Positions 7,981-15,502 of a stretch of DNA of 64,000 nucleotides are shown here, one piece after another (position 1 is the stretch's first letter; every line of letters starts with the position of its first letter). The notes under the pieces were generated by a model. The model was not told the origin of the DNA and ran no database searches. It was given only the letters and a program-made list of their open reading frames with translations. The stretch is from contig NZ_BMRM01000027.1 in NCBI RefSeq assembly GCF_014648635.1, positions 1-64,000 on the forward strand. The letters run 5' to 3'. The translations under genes were made by a program, and so were the position numbers. Origin of the DNA: Streptomyces cinerochromogenes. GTDB taxonomy: Bacteria; Actinomycetota; Actinomycetes; Streptomycetales; Streptomycetaceae.

Positions 7981-9374
7981 CTCACGCCCAGCAGCTGCTC
8001 CACCGGGTCGATCGCGAAGTACACCAGGAACAGCGCGGAGACGCCCCACAGCAGCCAGTCGACCTCCCGCGCCTTCCCCAGCACCGCCTTGATGACGACG
8101 TAGGACAGGAAGCCCGCCCCGATGCCGTCGGTGATGGAGTAGGTGAACGGCATCGCGGCGATGGTGAGGAAGGCCGGGACGGCGATGTCGTAGCGGTCCC
8201 AGTCGATGTGCTTGACGTGGGTCATCATCAGGAAGCCGACGGCGATCAGCGCGGGCGCCGCCGCCTGGAGCGGGACGATGGTGAGCAGCGGCGTGAGGAA
8301 CAGGGCGAGGCCGAAGAGGGCGCCGGTGACCAGGTTGGCGAAGCCGGTGCGGGCGCCCTCGCCGACGCCGGCGGCGGACTCGATGTAGGCGGTGTTGGAG
8401 GAGGCCGAGCCGACACCGCCGGCGACGGCCGCGGCGCCGTCGATGAACAGCACCCGGCCGATGCCGGGCACCTGCCCCTTGTCGTCCAGCAGGCCGGCCT
8501 CCGCGGTGATGCCGACGATCGTGCCCATGGCGTCGAAGAAGTCCGACAGGATGAGGGTGAAGACCAGCAGGACGGCGGTGAGGACACCGGCCTCGGCGAA
8601 GCCGCCGAACAGGCTGAAGTGACCGACCAGTCCGAAGTCCGGGGCGGCGACGACCTCGTCGGGGACCCTGGGCGTGGTCAGGCCCCAGCTGCCGACGTCG
8701 GCGACGGCGTCGACGACGATCGCGACGACGGTCATCGTCACGATGCTGATGAGGATCGCGCCCTTCACCCCGCGGGCCAGCAGCGCGACGGTGAGCAGCA
8801 CACCGAGGCAGAAGACCAGCACCGGCCAGCCGGTGAGCCGGCCGACGGCGCCGAGCTGGACCGGCACGGTGGTGTGGGCGGCGTCCGGGATCCGGCTGAC
8901 GAACCCGGCGTCCACGAAGCCGATGAAGGCGATGAACAGGCCGATGCCGACGCCGATGGCCTGCTTCAGCTGCTGCGGGATGGCGCGCATGACGGCTTCC
9001 CGGAGTCCGGTGAGGACCAGCACGCAGATGACGAGGCCTTCGAGGACGACCAGGCCCATCGCGTCCGCCCAGCTCATCAGCGGGGCGAGCTGGAAGGCGA
9101 CGACCGCGTTGAGCCCGAGTCCGGCGGCGATGGCGAGCGGGAGGTTGCCGCCGACGCCCATGACGACCGTCATCACGCAGGCCACCAGCGCGGTCGCGGT
9201 GACGAGTTGGCCGGTGTCCAGGACGTGCCCGTACTTGTCCTTCGCGCTGCCCAGGATGATCGGGTTCAGGACAAGAATGTAGGCCATCGTGAAGAACGTG
9301 GCGAAGCCGCCGCGTATCTCGCGCCCGAGCGTGGATCCCCGCTCGGAGATCCTGAAGTACCGGTCGACGGACAT
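7977..9374 (-). CDS. NCS2 family purine permease (AzgA-like)
   Basis: 465 residues with 12 or more hydrophobic segments. The opening RYFRISERGSTLGREIRGGFATFFTMAYILVLNP is the signature of the AzgA/PbuG branch of nucleobase:cation symporters, which take up adenine, guanine or hypoxanthine. Further family features are GGNLPLAIAAGLGLNAV, DFFDAMGTIVGITAEAGLLD and SSNTAYIESAAGVGEGARTG. ATG 9374 follows GGAGGGGG four bases upstream, so the upstream ATG at 9392 is discarded. No purine riboswitch consensus was found in the 5' region. Confidence 0.93.
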   Translation of the reverse strand: MSVDRYFRISERGSTLGREIRGGFATFFTMAYILVLNPIILGSAKDKYGHVLDTGQLVTATALVACVMTVVMGVGGNLPLAIAAGLGLNAVVAFQLAPLMSWADAMGLVVLEGLVICVLVLTGLREAVMRAIPQQLKQAIGVGIGLFIAFIGFVDAGFVSRIPDAAHTTVPVQLGAVGRLTGWPVLVFCLGVLLTVALLARGVKGAILISIVTMTVVAIVVDAVADVGSWGLTTPRVPDEVVAAPDFGLVGHFSLFGGFAEAGVLTAVLLVFTLILSDFFDAMGTIVGITAEAGLLDDKGQVPGIGRVLFIDGAAAVAGGVGSASSNTAYIESAAGVGEGARTGFANLVTGALFGLALFLTPLLTIVPLQAAAPALIAVGFLMMTHVKHIDWDRYDIAVPAFLTIAAMPFTYSITDGIGAGFLSYVVIKAVLGKAREVDWLLWGVSALFLVYFAIDPVEQLLGVR

Positions 9375-9573
9375 GGTCCCCCTCCTCGTCACCTGATGAT
9401 CGGTGTGCGGATGCTGGCTGGATTGTTCCCGTGTCGAACCCGTTTCAGGTTTTCTCCGTGTTACGTCATCGAGTTCGGTGGGCCATACGATGTCCGGCCC
9501 CCCGTACGAGCACGTGAAATGATCACTGCTACGCTTCCGGATCTCCGTCCGGGCCCTCCCCTGGACCCTCGCA

Positions 9574-9589
9574 TGTCATTCACATGACA
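9574..9589. promoter_or_regulatory. Inverted repeat upstream of the ECF sigma gene
   Basis: TGTCAT-N4-ATGACA, perfect 6-base arms, 33 bp before the GTG of the sigma gene. It could be an operator or overlap the promoter. No binding protein is indicated. Confidence 0.35.
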
Positions 9590-9621
9590 CTCACACAGCG
9601 TGTATCGAGAAGAGGTCACCC

Positions 9622-10191
9622 GTGGGCACAGTCGTCGACGACGCAGCCTCCGTGGAGTTCCATGCCTTCTTCGAACGGCACTACGCCGAACTGGCCCGCC
9701 TCGCCCACCTGTTGACCGGTGAGCCGGACGCCGCCGACGACCTGGCGGCGGACGCCCTGCTGGCCCTGTGGCACCGCTGGGACCGGGTGCGCGCGGCCGA
9801 CCATCCGGTGGCGTACGCGCGGGGCGTGGTCGCCAACCTGGCCCGCACCCGGATCCGCAGCGCGGTGCGCGAGCGGCGAAGGATCGCGCTGTTCTGGCCA
9901 CGGGGCGAGGAGCGGACCGAGAACCCGGACGTCGCCGGTGTGGTGGACGTCCAGGAGGCGCTGCGCAGACTGCCGTTCCGGAAACGGGCGTGCGTGGTGC
10001 TCCGGCACGCGTTCGACCTGTCGGAGAAGGACACCGCGCTCGCGCTCGGAGTCTCGGTGGGTACGGTAAAGAGCCAGACGTCCAAGGGCATGGCCGAACT
10101 GCAGCGGCTGCTCGGCCCGCAGGGCGACCCGCGGCGGGTGCACGCGGTGATGGCGGCCCGGGCCGGTCAGAGCGGAGGAAGGAACCGATGA
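9622..10191 (+). CDS. ECF RNA polymerase sigma factor (SigE-family type)
   Basis: 189 residues. Region 2 is FHAFFERHYAELARLAHLLTG..DAADDLAADALLALWHRWDRV. Region 4 is ALRRLPFRKRACVVLRHAFDLSEKDTALALGVSVGTVKSQTSKGMAELQRLL, a canonical helix-turn-helix for -35 recognition. It directs polymerase to stress or envelope promoters. The GTG start follows GAGG. Its stop overlaps the ATG of the next gene by 4 bp, which argues that the downstream membrane protein is its partner. An inverted repeat at 9574-9589 precedes it. Confidence 0.92.
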   Translation: MGTVVDDAASVEFHAFFERHYAELARLAHLLTGEPDAADDLAADALLALWHRWDRVRAADHPVAYARGVVANLARTRIRSAVRERRRIALFWPRGEERTENPDVAGVVDVQEALRRLPFRKRACVVLRHAFDLSEKDTALALGVSVGTVKSQTSKGMAELQRLLGPQGDPRRVHAVMAARAGQSGGRNR

Positions 10192-11051
10192 GGCAGCAGG
10201 ACGTGCACGACGAGCTGCGCGCCCGGCTGCACGAGGCGGCCGAGGCCCACGAACCCGACCGGGCGCGCATCCTGGCCCGGGTGGAACGCGGCATGGCGGA
10301 GGGGTCCCGCACCGGCCACCGGGCCGGACGCCCGCCGGTGACCGGCTGGATCCGGGTGGTCACCGCGACGGCCGCGGTGGCCGGTGTGCTCGCGGTCGGG
10401 GGCTACGCGGTGGCGTCCGCGGTACGGAAGGACGACCCGCCGGCCCGGCAGACGGTGGCGGTGTCGCCGACGCCCTCCGAGTCGTCCGCGCCGACGCCCC
10501 CTCCGCCCGTTCACTCCGCGGACCCGGCGCCCAGCGGGGGCGGTGCCGGCCAGCCGTCCCGCACGCCCGGTTCCTCCCCGGCCGGCACCCCGAAGGCCAC
10601 CGCCACGTCCGAGCCACCGGTGGCGCGCGCCGAACAGGACGGCCCCCTGTGGTCGGACGGCTCGGTGGACTTGCACAGCAACGACTTCTGGGCGCAGAGC
10701 GACCTGACCCTGAAGACCTCCGAGCCGCTGTCCTCCCTGACCGTCGAGCTGAAGGTCGCCCAGACCGGCGGGGTCACGTCGACGGGGGCGTGGCGATCGC
10801 TGCCGGAGGGCGACTTCAGCCAGAGCGTCACGGAGAAGGACGGGTTCGTCGTCTACACGTGGACGCTGAAGGAGGGGCGTACGGTCCCGGCGGGCGAGTG
10901 GGTGTTCGCGGGGCAGTACAACCATGCGCGCGGGGGGCGCGACGCGGGGGCCGACAGGTATGTCATGACCGGTGTGACCGGGGGACGTACGTATGCGGTG
11001 ACCGGTGACTTCGCCGTGCATGCGCAGACCGGCTCGGGTGATGACGCGTAA
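10188..11051 (+). CDS. Single-pass membrane protein coupled to the ECF sigma factor (possible anti-sigma or sensor)
   Basis: 287 residues. A cytoplasmic N-terminus of about 55 residues (DVHDELRARLHEAAEAHEPDRARILARVERGM) is followed by one transmembrane helix (about 63-84) and a Pro/Ser/Thr-rich stalk. An extracellular beta-rich domain follows (about 150-287, WSDGSVDLHSNDFWAQSDLTLKTSEPLSSLTVELKVAQTGG). The layout is that of a membrane anti-sigma factor, but no zinc-binding HxxxCxxC motif is present, so the anti-sigma role rests on the ATGA overlap with the sigma gene. The extracellular domain is not one I recognise. Confidence 0.75.
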   Translation: MRQQDVHDELRARLHEAAEAHEPDRARILARVERGMAEGSRTGHRAGRPPVTGWIRVVTATAAVAGVLAVGGYAVASAVRKDDPPARQTVAVSPTPSESSAPTPPPPVHSADPAPSGGGAGQPSRTPGSSPAGTPKATATSEPPVARAEQDGPLWSDGSVDLHSNDFWAQSDLTLKTSEPLSSLTVELKVAQTGGVTSTGAWRSLPEGDFSQSVTEKDGFVVYTWTLKEGRTVPAGEWVFAGQYNHARGGRDAGADRYVMTGVTGGRTYAVTGDFAVHAQTGSGDDA

Positions 11052-11088
11052 CTTGGCGGGCGCGGCCCGGTGACGGGCCGGCCGCACG

Positions 11089-11103
11089 GTTCCCCGCGCC
11101 CCT
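11089..11103 (-). repeat. Dispersed 15-base intergenic repeat, copy 1
   Basis: Reads AGGGGCGCGGGGAAC on the minus strand and is identical to 17675-17689 on the plus strand. It sits among other GC inverted repeats (for example a 16-base palindrome at 11106-11121) after the sigma/membrane operon. From general familiarity, this string is common between genes in Streptomyces. Confidence 0.55.
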
Positions 11104-11131
11104 CCGGGCGCGGCCGCGCCCGCGCGACAAC

Positions 11132-11150
11132 CGGCCGAAACTTTCGGCCG
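11132..11150. promoter_or_regulatory. CGAAACTTTCG-type operator upstream of secreted GH43
   Basis: CGGCCGAAACTTTCGGCCG is a perfect 9-1-9 palindrome about 110 bp before the GH43 start. The core CGAAACTTTCG is the element described upstream of xylanase and other hydrolase genes of actinomycetes and bound by a LacI-type repressor there. Confidence 0.65.
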
Positions 11151-11259
11151 TCCCGCTCCCGCGCACACCGATTGACGAGCTGCGCCCCACTGGTGACACT
11201 CCGAGGACGCACAAACCCACAGCACGCAACAGAACCCCTCACGCTCACACAGGACTGTC

Positions 11260-12300
11260 ATGCGTCTCAGAACACTGCTGGGCCCGCTCCTCGCCCTCCT
11301 CCTCACCCTGGCGGCCGCCCCGCCCGGCTCCGCGGACACCGCGCGGTCGAAGAACGCGGGCTATCTCTTCGTCTACTTCACCGGCGAGGGCACGGCCGAC
11401 GGCGAACAGATCCGCTACGCGCTCAGCCAGGGCGACGACCCGCTGCACTGGCGCGAGGTGAACGGCGGGCAGCCGGTGCTGACCTCGACGATCGGGGAGA
11501 AGGGCCTGCGCGACCCGTTCGTGATCCGCTCCCCCAAGGGCGACCGGTTCTACCTCCTCGCCACCGACCTGCGGATGTACCGGAACAGCAGCGGCAGCTG
11601 GGACCACGTCCAGCGGCACGGCAGCAGGTCCGTCATGGTGTGGGAGTCCACCGACCTGGTCCACTGGACCGACCAGCGGCTGGTGAGGGTGGCGCCCGAC
11701 AACGCGGGCAACACCTGGGCGCCGGAGGCCTACTGGGACAGCAGGCTGCACCGGTACGTGGTCTTCTGGGCGTCGAAGCTGTACGCCGACGACGACCCGG
11801 AGCACACCGGCTCCACGTACAACCGCATGCTCTACGCGACGACCGAGGACTTCCGCACCTTCAGCGCGCCCCAGGTCTGGGACGACCCCGGCTACTCGGT
11901 CATCGACTCGACGGTCATCAAGGACAAGGGGACGTACTACCGCTTCACCAAGGACGAACGGGATCCGTCGTCCGGCTCGCCCTGCTCGAAGTTCATCACC
12001 GCGGAGAAGTCGCGGAACCTGACCGACACCTCGTACGACTTCGTCGCCGACTGCGTCGGCGGCGACACCCTCGCGCGCGGCGAGGGCCCGACGGTCTTCA
12101 GGTCCAACACCGGGAAGAAGTGGTACCTGTTCATCGACGAGTACGGCCTGCGCGGGTACGTGCCGTTCGAGACGACGGACCTCGCGTCCGGGAAGTGGAC
12201 CCCTTCCGCGGACTACGCGCTGCCGGCGAGCCCCCGCCACGGCACGGTGCTGCCGGTGACGGGGGCCGAGTACGAGCGGCTGCTCAGGACGTACGGATAA
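11260..12300 (+). CDS. Secreted glycoside hydrolase family 43 protein
   Basis: 346 residues. A signal peptide is visible (RLRTLLGPLLALLLTLAAAPPGSA, cleavage near residue 25). The rest is a five-bladed propeller of GH43 type: GLRDPFVIRSPKGDRFYLLATD, WESTDLVHWTD, NTWAPEAYWDSRLHRYVVFWAS, a YSVIDSTVIKDKGTYYRF segment with the catalytic-region Asp, and GEGPTVFRS with the candidate acid Glu. Family members remove arabinose, xylose or galactose from plant polysaccharides. Subfamily and exact substrate are not resolved. A CGAAACTTTCG-type operator lies upstream, and the adjacent pectin block suggests arabinan or galactan side chains. Confidence 0.87.
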   Translation: MRLRTLLGPLLALLLTLAAAPPGSADTARSKNAGYLFVYFTGEGTADGEQIRYALSQGDDPLHWREVNGGQPVLTSTIGEKGLRDPFVIRSPKGDRFYLLATDLRMYRNSSGSWDHVQRHGSRSVMVWESTDLVHWTDQRLVRVAPDNAGNTWAPEAYWDSRLHRYVVFWASKLYADDDPEHTGSTYNRMLYATTEDFRTFSAPQVWDDPGYSVIDSTVIKDKGTYYRFTKDERDPSSGSPCSKFITAEKSRNLTDTSYDFVADCVGGDTLARGEGPTVFRSNTGKKWYLFIDEYGLRGYVPFETTDLASGKWTPSADYALPASPRHGTVLPVTGAEYERLLRTYG

Positions 12301-12318
12301 GGCTCGGCGGGACAGGGC

Positions 12319-13116
12319 TCAGCTGACGAAGTACGTCGGGTTCGGCAGCTTGTACGTGCGGTTCGCGTACCCGCCCTCCAGGTCCGAGTACTGGTCGCCG
12401 AAGTTGGCGATGATCTCGTAGCCCAGGTCGTCCTCGATGTGCTTGCGCGTCCCGGACTTGTACTGCACCGTCGTGCAGTTCCAGGCGGCCGCGGTGGCGC
12501 AGTCCTTCAGGTAGGCCGGCGGGTTGGCCTTGTCCTTGAGGAACATGTGGCCGGCGTCGAGGTTCACATCGGCGCCGATCTTCTTCAGGTTGGCGACCGC
12601 GGCGGCGCGCTGCCCCTCGCTCAGCCCGGAGTTGTAGAAGACCTCGACGCCCTTGGACTCGGCGTACCGCACCAGCTCGGGGCTGCCGAAGACGGCCGGG
12701 CGGTCGGCCTTGTTCACGTAGTCGTTCCACGTGGTGGAGTTGTACGTGTAGTTGGTGCGCTTCTCGTAGTCCAGGCTGAGCAGCAGCGTGTCGTCGATGT
12801 CGAAGACGACGGCCGGCTTCTCGCCGTGCCGGTGCGCCTTGCGGGCCGCCTTGTCGATGTAGCGCCTGGCGTCGGCGTCGATGCGCGCCAGGTCCTCGGC
12901 GTACGGGCTGTCCGGCGACGCCTGGTAGACGCCGTCGCTGTCGGCGGTGGTGCCGTAGTAGGTGTCGATGTCCTTCACCAGGACGCCTATGTTGTACGGC
13001 TCGTGGGTGGAGTTCGCCGTCGACTGACCGGCCGTGGCCGCGCCCGCGCCGTACAGCGCCGCACCGGCGACGAGACAGGCGGCCCCGGCCGCGACCGCCT
13101 TGTGGGACTTCCGCAT
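12319..13116 (-). CDS. Secreted HAD-superfamily acid phosphatase
   Basis: 265 residues with an N-terminal signal sequence (KAVAAGAACLVAGAALYGAGAATAG). The HAD nucleophile motif is AVVFDIDDTLLLS (DxDDT). It is followed by a cap, the motif II strand GVEVFYNSGLSEGQR and the C-terminal GYEIIANFGDQYSDLEGG carrying the acidic motif. This is the plant-VSP/class B acid phosphatase branch, which hydrolyses phosphomonoesters outside the cell. In motif II the usual Ser/Thr aligns with N-S-G. ATG 13116 is preceded by GGAGAACTT. No PHO box was seen upstream. It converges with the GH43 gene 18 bp away. Confidence 0.87.
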   Translation of the reverse strand: MRKSHKAVAAGAACLVAGAALYGAGAATAGQSTANSTHEPYNIGVLVKDIDTYYGTTADSDGVYQASPDSPYAEDLARIDADARRYIDKAARKAHRHGEKPAVVFDIDDTLLLSLDYEKRTNYTYNSTTWNDYVNKADRPAVFGSPELVRYAESKGVEVFYNSGLSEGQRAAAVANLKKIGADVNLDAGHMFLKDKANPPAYLKDCATAAAWNCTTVQYKSGTRKHIEDDLGYEIIANFGDQYSDLEGGYANRTYKLPNPTYFVS

Positions 13117-13335
13117 AAGTTCTCCGGATCTGGTGGATGAAAGTGATGTACCAGGTCACAGACTGTCTACGCGCATCACACACGTAGGGCGAGCCCCGTT
13201 ATCCGATCGATACGCGCGCCGCGTGGCACCCCCAGCCCGGAGCATTGCCCTCCGATTGCCTTCGCCTGACGCTCACTTGACGCGATGGCCCACCGGCTTT
13301 CCACCAGACAGAACAGCCTTCCCTATCCTGAGGAA

Positions 13336-13827
13336 GTGAGCAGCGCCGTGCCCTTCCGCATGACCGTGTCCCCGCCCGCCTCCGACATCCCGGTGGCACA
13401 CGGCCTCGGTCTTTCCGAGGACTACGCGTCCCTGGTCATGGACGCCTGTGAGCTTCTGGCCGAGACGGACTGCCGCTTCCGCGTGTCGGGGTTCGGACAG
13501 GACGCATGGCCCGTGGACGTCTCCTACGACCTCTCCTCGGTCATCGAGCAGCTCCCGCAGGTACGGACGGCCCTCGGCCGGAGGGACCGGGCACGGATCG
13601 ACTTCTACGGCCAGGGGGTCGAACGAGTCGTCGGTTTCGTCCCGGCCGGCGAACAGGTCACCCTGACCTGCACGACCCGGACCGACTGGATCCCCGACCC
13701 GGCGACCGGGACAGCTTCTCTTGCGGACGTCGAGGACATGCTGGCGGCCCTGGCCCACGACTTCCGGCGCGCGCTTGACCGTGCCTGCCCGGACGTTGCC
13801 GCACGGGAACCCTTCGCACAGTGGTGA
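13336..13827 (+). CDS. Conserved-looking protein of unknown function
   Basis: About 163 residues, soluble, acidic, no signal peptide or membrane segment. It contains VAHGLGLSEDYASLVMDACELLAETDCRFRVSGFGQDAWPVDVSYDLSSVIEQLP. It looks like the small sensor-like proteins that Streptomyces encode in pairs, but I do not recognise the family. GTG 13336 is tentative because GAGGAA lies immediately before it; GTG 13348 and ATG 13360 are alternatives. It ends exactly where the next unknown gene could begin (GTGA at 13824), so the two are probably co-translated. Confidence 0.65.
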   Translation: MSSAVPFRMTVSPPASDIPVAHGLGLSEDYASLVMDACELLAETDCRFRVSGFGQDAWPVDVSYDLSSVIEQLPQVRTALGRRDRARIDFYGQGVERVVGFVPAGEQVTLTCTTRTDWIPDPATGTASLADVEDMLAALAHDFRRALDRACPDVAAREPFAQW

Positions 13828-13835
13828 ACAGGACC

Positions 13836-14294
13836 ATGAGATTCGTCGAGACCCGCTGGGACGGCTACGGATTCTTCCTCGACCCCTCCGCCTACCTGGC
13901 CGAACTCCCTCGCCTGCGCGGCGTGCTCCCGCCCGGCGCCTGGGCCTTCGTCTCCGAGCCGGGGCACTACGACATTCCCCGCGCCGACCGGTGCGTCAAG
14001 GACCTGGAGCTGGCCGGGATCCATCCGGCGACCGACAAGAGCGGCCGGCTGGTGCTGGAGTTCGCGCCGAACCGGTTCAAGCACGAGTCGGGGCTGCGCA
14101 TCAGCTACACGGGCGTGCGGCACCTGTCCATCGACTACGAGCACTCCATCGACTGGATGGCGGTCGACACGGTGCTCCTCGACGAGATCCTGCCGGATGA
14201 GGACGGCGGCTGTGTGCACGAGATCGCGCTGACCGACGCGCGCATCACGGTCCGCTGCCGGGATCTGGAGGCGGTATGGGGTGGCGGGTGCTGA
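13836..14294 (+). CDS. Protein of unknown function, paired with the preceding gene
   Basis: About 152 residues: RFVETRWDGYGFFLDPSAYLAELPRLRGVLPPGAWAFVSEPGHYDI and later LRISYTGVRHLSIDYEHSIDWMAVDTVLLDEILPDEDGG. It is rich in aromatic and acidic residues with no membrane segment. ATG 13836 follows ACAGGACC; an in-frame GTG at 13824 overlaps the previous stop by 4 bp. No function can be assigned. Coupling with the preceding gene suggests they act together. Confidence 0.65.
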   Translation: MRFVETRWDGYGFFLDPSAYLAELPRLRGVLPPGAWAFVSEPGHYDIPRADRCVKDLELAGIHPATDKSGRLVLEFAPNRFKHESGLRISYTGVRHLSIDYEHSIDWMAVDTVLLDEILPDEDGGCVHEIALTDARITVRCRDLEAVWGGGC

Positions 14295-14295
14295 T

Positions 14296-14314
14296 GCAGA
14301 AGCCACCCTTCTGC
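14296..14314. terminator. Hairpin between convergent unknown gene and pectinesterase gene
   Basis: GCAGAAG and CTTCTGC, a perfect 7-bp stem with a 5-base loop, start 2 bp after the stop at 14294 and can serve both convergent transcripts. Confidence 0.6.
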
Positions 14315-14357
14315 CGGCGAGGCCACGCCCACCGCCTGTGCGGACGCACGAGGAGGG

Positions 14358-15452
14358 TCAGCGGGGGTTCCAGTCGCCCAGGTACGCCGCCGGTGTGTGC
14401 AGCGCGGCCTGGGCGGCGGTGAGCCGGGGCCGGTTCTCCGGGACGGTGACGACCGCGCCGGGGCCGGTGTTGCGGTACTCGGCGAACCGCTGGTTCTGCC
14501 AGGGGTGGGCCGCCGACATGTCGGTGTAGGGGGCGGCCGCGTCGATGCCGGGGCCGAGCCGGGTGTCGCGGACGGTGAGCATCGGGCGGGCGGTGGGGTC
14601 GGAGCTGGGGACCCAGGGGCGGGCCAGCTTGTAGAAGGCGTCGGGGGCCTCGCTGCTGACGCGGCTGTGGGTGACGAGGTAGCCGCGCGGGTCGGCGGCG
14701 GCCGTGGAGGGCGCGAAGACGAAGCCGTAGGGCGCCGCGGCCAGGTCCGTGCGGTTCAGGGTGCGGAAGTGGCAGTGTTCGTAGACCGCCGTCGCCCGGC
14801 CGAAGACGAAGTCGACGTCTCCCTCGACGTAGCAGTGGGCGTAGTACTGGCGGGCCAGGGCACCGAGGGCCATGGAGTCGGCGTACAGGGTGTCCTGGTG
14901 GCCGAGGAAGCGGCAGTGCAGGAAGGCGCCGCGGTCGCCCTGCGCCTTCAGGGCGACGGCCTGGGTGCCGCTGGTCTCCGGGTGGTCGGCGCGCAGCCAG
15001 TCGTTGGCGAAGGTGATCCAGCGGGCGGTGAAACCGTCGGCCTGGACGGTGGCGGTCGCCGAACCCGTAGTGCCGTAGGTGCCGCCGCCGGGCTTGGGGG
15101 TGCCGGCCGCGCGGTCGTGGACGACCACCACGTCCCGGGGGTTCTCGGAGGCGCCGATCCAGGTCATCTCCGTGCGGCCGGCGTCGACGGCGACCGTCTC
15201 CCGGTAGCGGCCGGGGGCGATCACGAGGGTCCGGCCGCTGCCGGTGGCGGCGGTCACCGCGGCCTGGACGGTGGCGAAGTCGCCCCGGCCGTACGGGTCG
15301 ACGTAGAGGGTGCCGGGGGTGAGGCGGCGGGCCGGGGAGCCGTAGCGGCCGAACGGGCGGGTGGTGAGGGCGTGCGCGGGGGCGGCCGTCAGGGCGAGCG
15401 CGGCGGTGGCCGCGGTGCCCGCGGTGAGGAAACCCCGTCGGGAGAGGGGCAC
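14358..15452 (-). CDS. Secreted pectinesterase (carbohydrate esterase family 8)
   Basis: 364 residues. A Tat-like signal (SRRGFLTAGTAATAALALTAAPAHA) precedes a right-handed parallel beta-helix. Catalytic motifs are present: FATVQAAVTAA, QAVALKAQGDRGAFLHCRFLGHQDTLY (oxyanion Gln and the first catalytic Asp), GDVDFVFGRA (nucleophile Asp, the usual GTVDFIFG block), YGFVFAPST, and LARPW with the substrate-binding Arg and Trp. The enzyme removes methyl esters from homogalacturonan so that lyases can act. GTG 15452 follows AAGGAG. It is the last gene of the long minus-strand block, 50 bp behind the pectate lyase. Confidence 0.93.
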   Translation of the reverse strand: MPLSRRGFLTAGTAATAALALTAAPAHALTTRPFGRYGSPARRLTPGTLYVDPYGRGDFATVQAAVTAATGSGRTLVIAPGRYRETVAVDAGRTEMTWIGASENPRDVVVVHDRAAGTPKPGGGTYGTTGSATATVQADGFTARWITFANDWLRADHPETSGTQAVALKAQGDRGAFLHCRFLGHQDTLYADSMALGALARQYYAHCYVEGDVDFVFGRATAVYEHCHFRTLNRTDLAAAPYGFVFAPSTAAADPRGYLVTHSRVSSEAPDAFYKLARPWVPSSDPTARPMLTVRDTRLGPGIDAAAPYTDMSAAHPWQNQRFAEYRNTGPGAVVTVPENRPRLTAAQAALHTPAAYLGDWNPR

Positions 15453-15502
15453 GGCTGTTCTCCTTCGTGAAGAGGGGGCCGACGGGCCCGGCCCCCCGGG
15501 GG

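Noticed and set aside
9375..9480. A possible purine riboswitch before the purine permease
   Set aside because: No purine-aptamer consensus stems or the conserved loop bases are seen; only a short AACC/GGTT pair is present.
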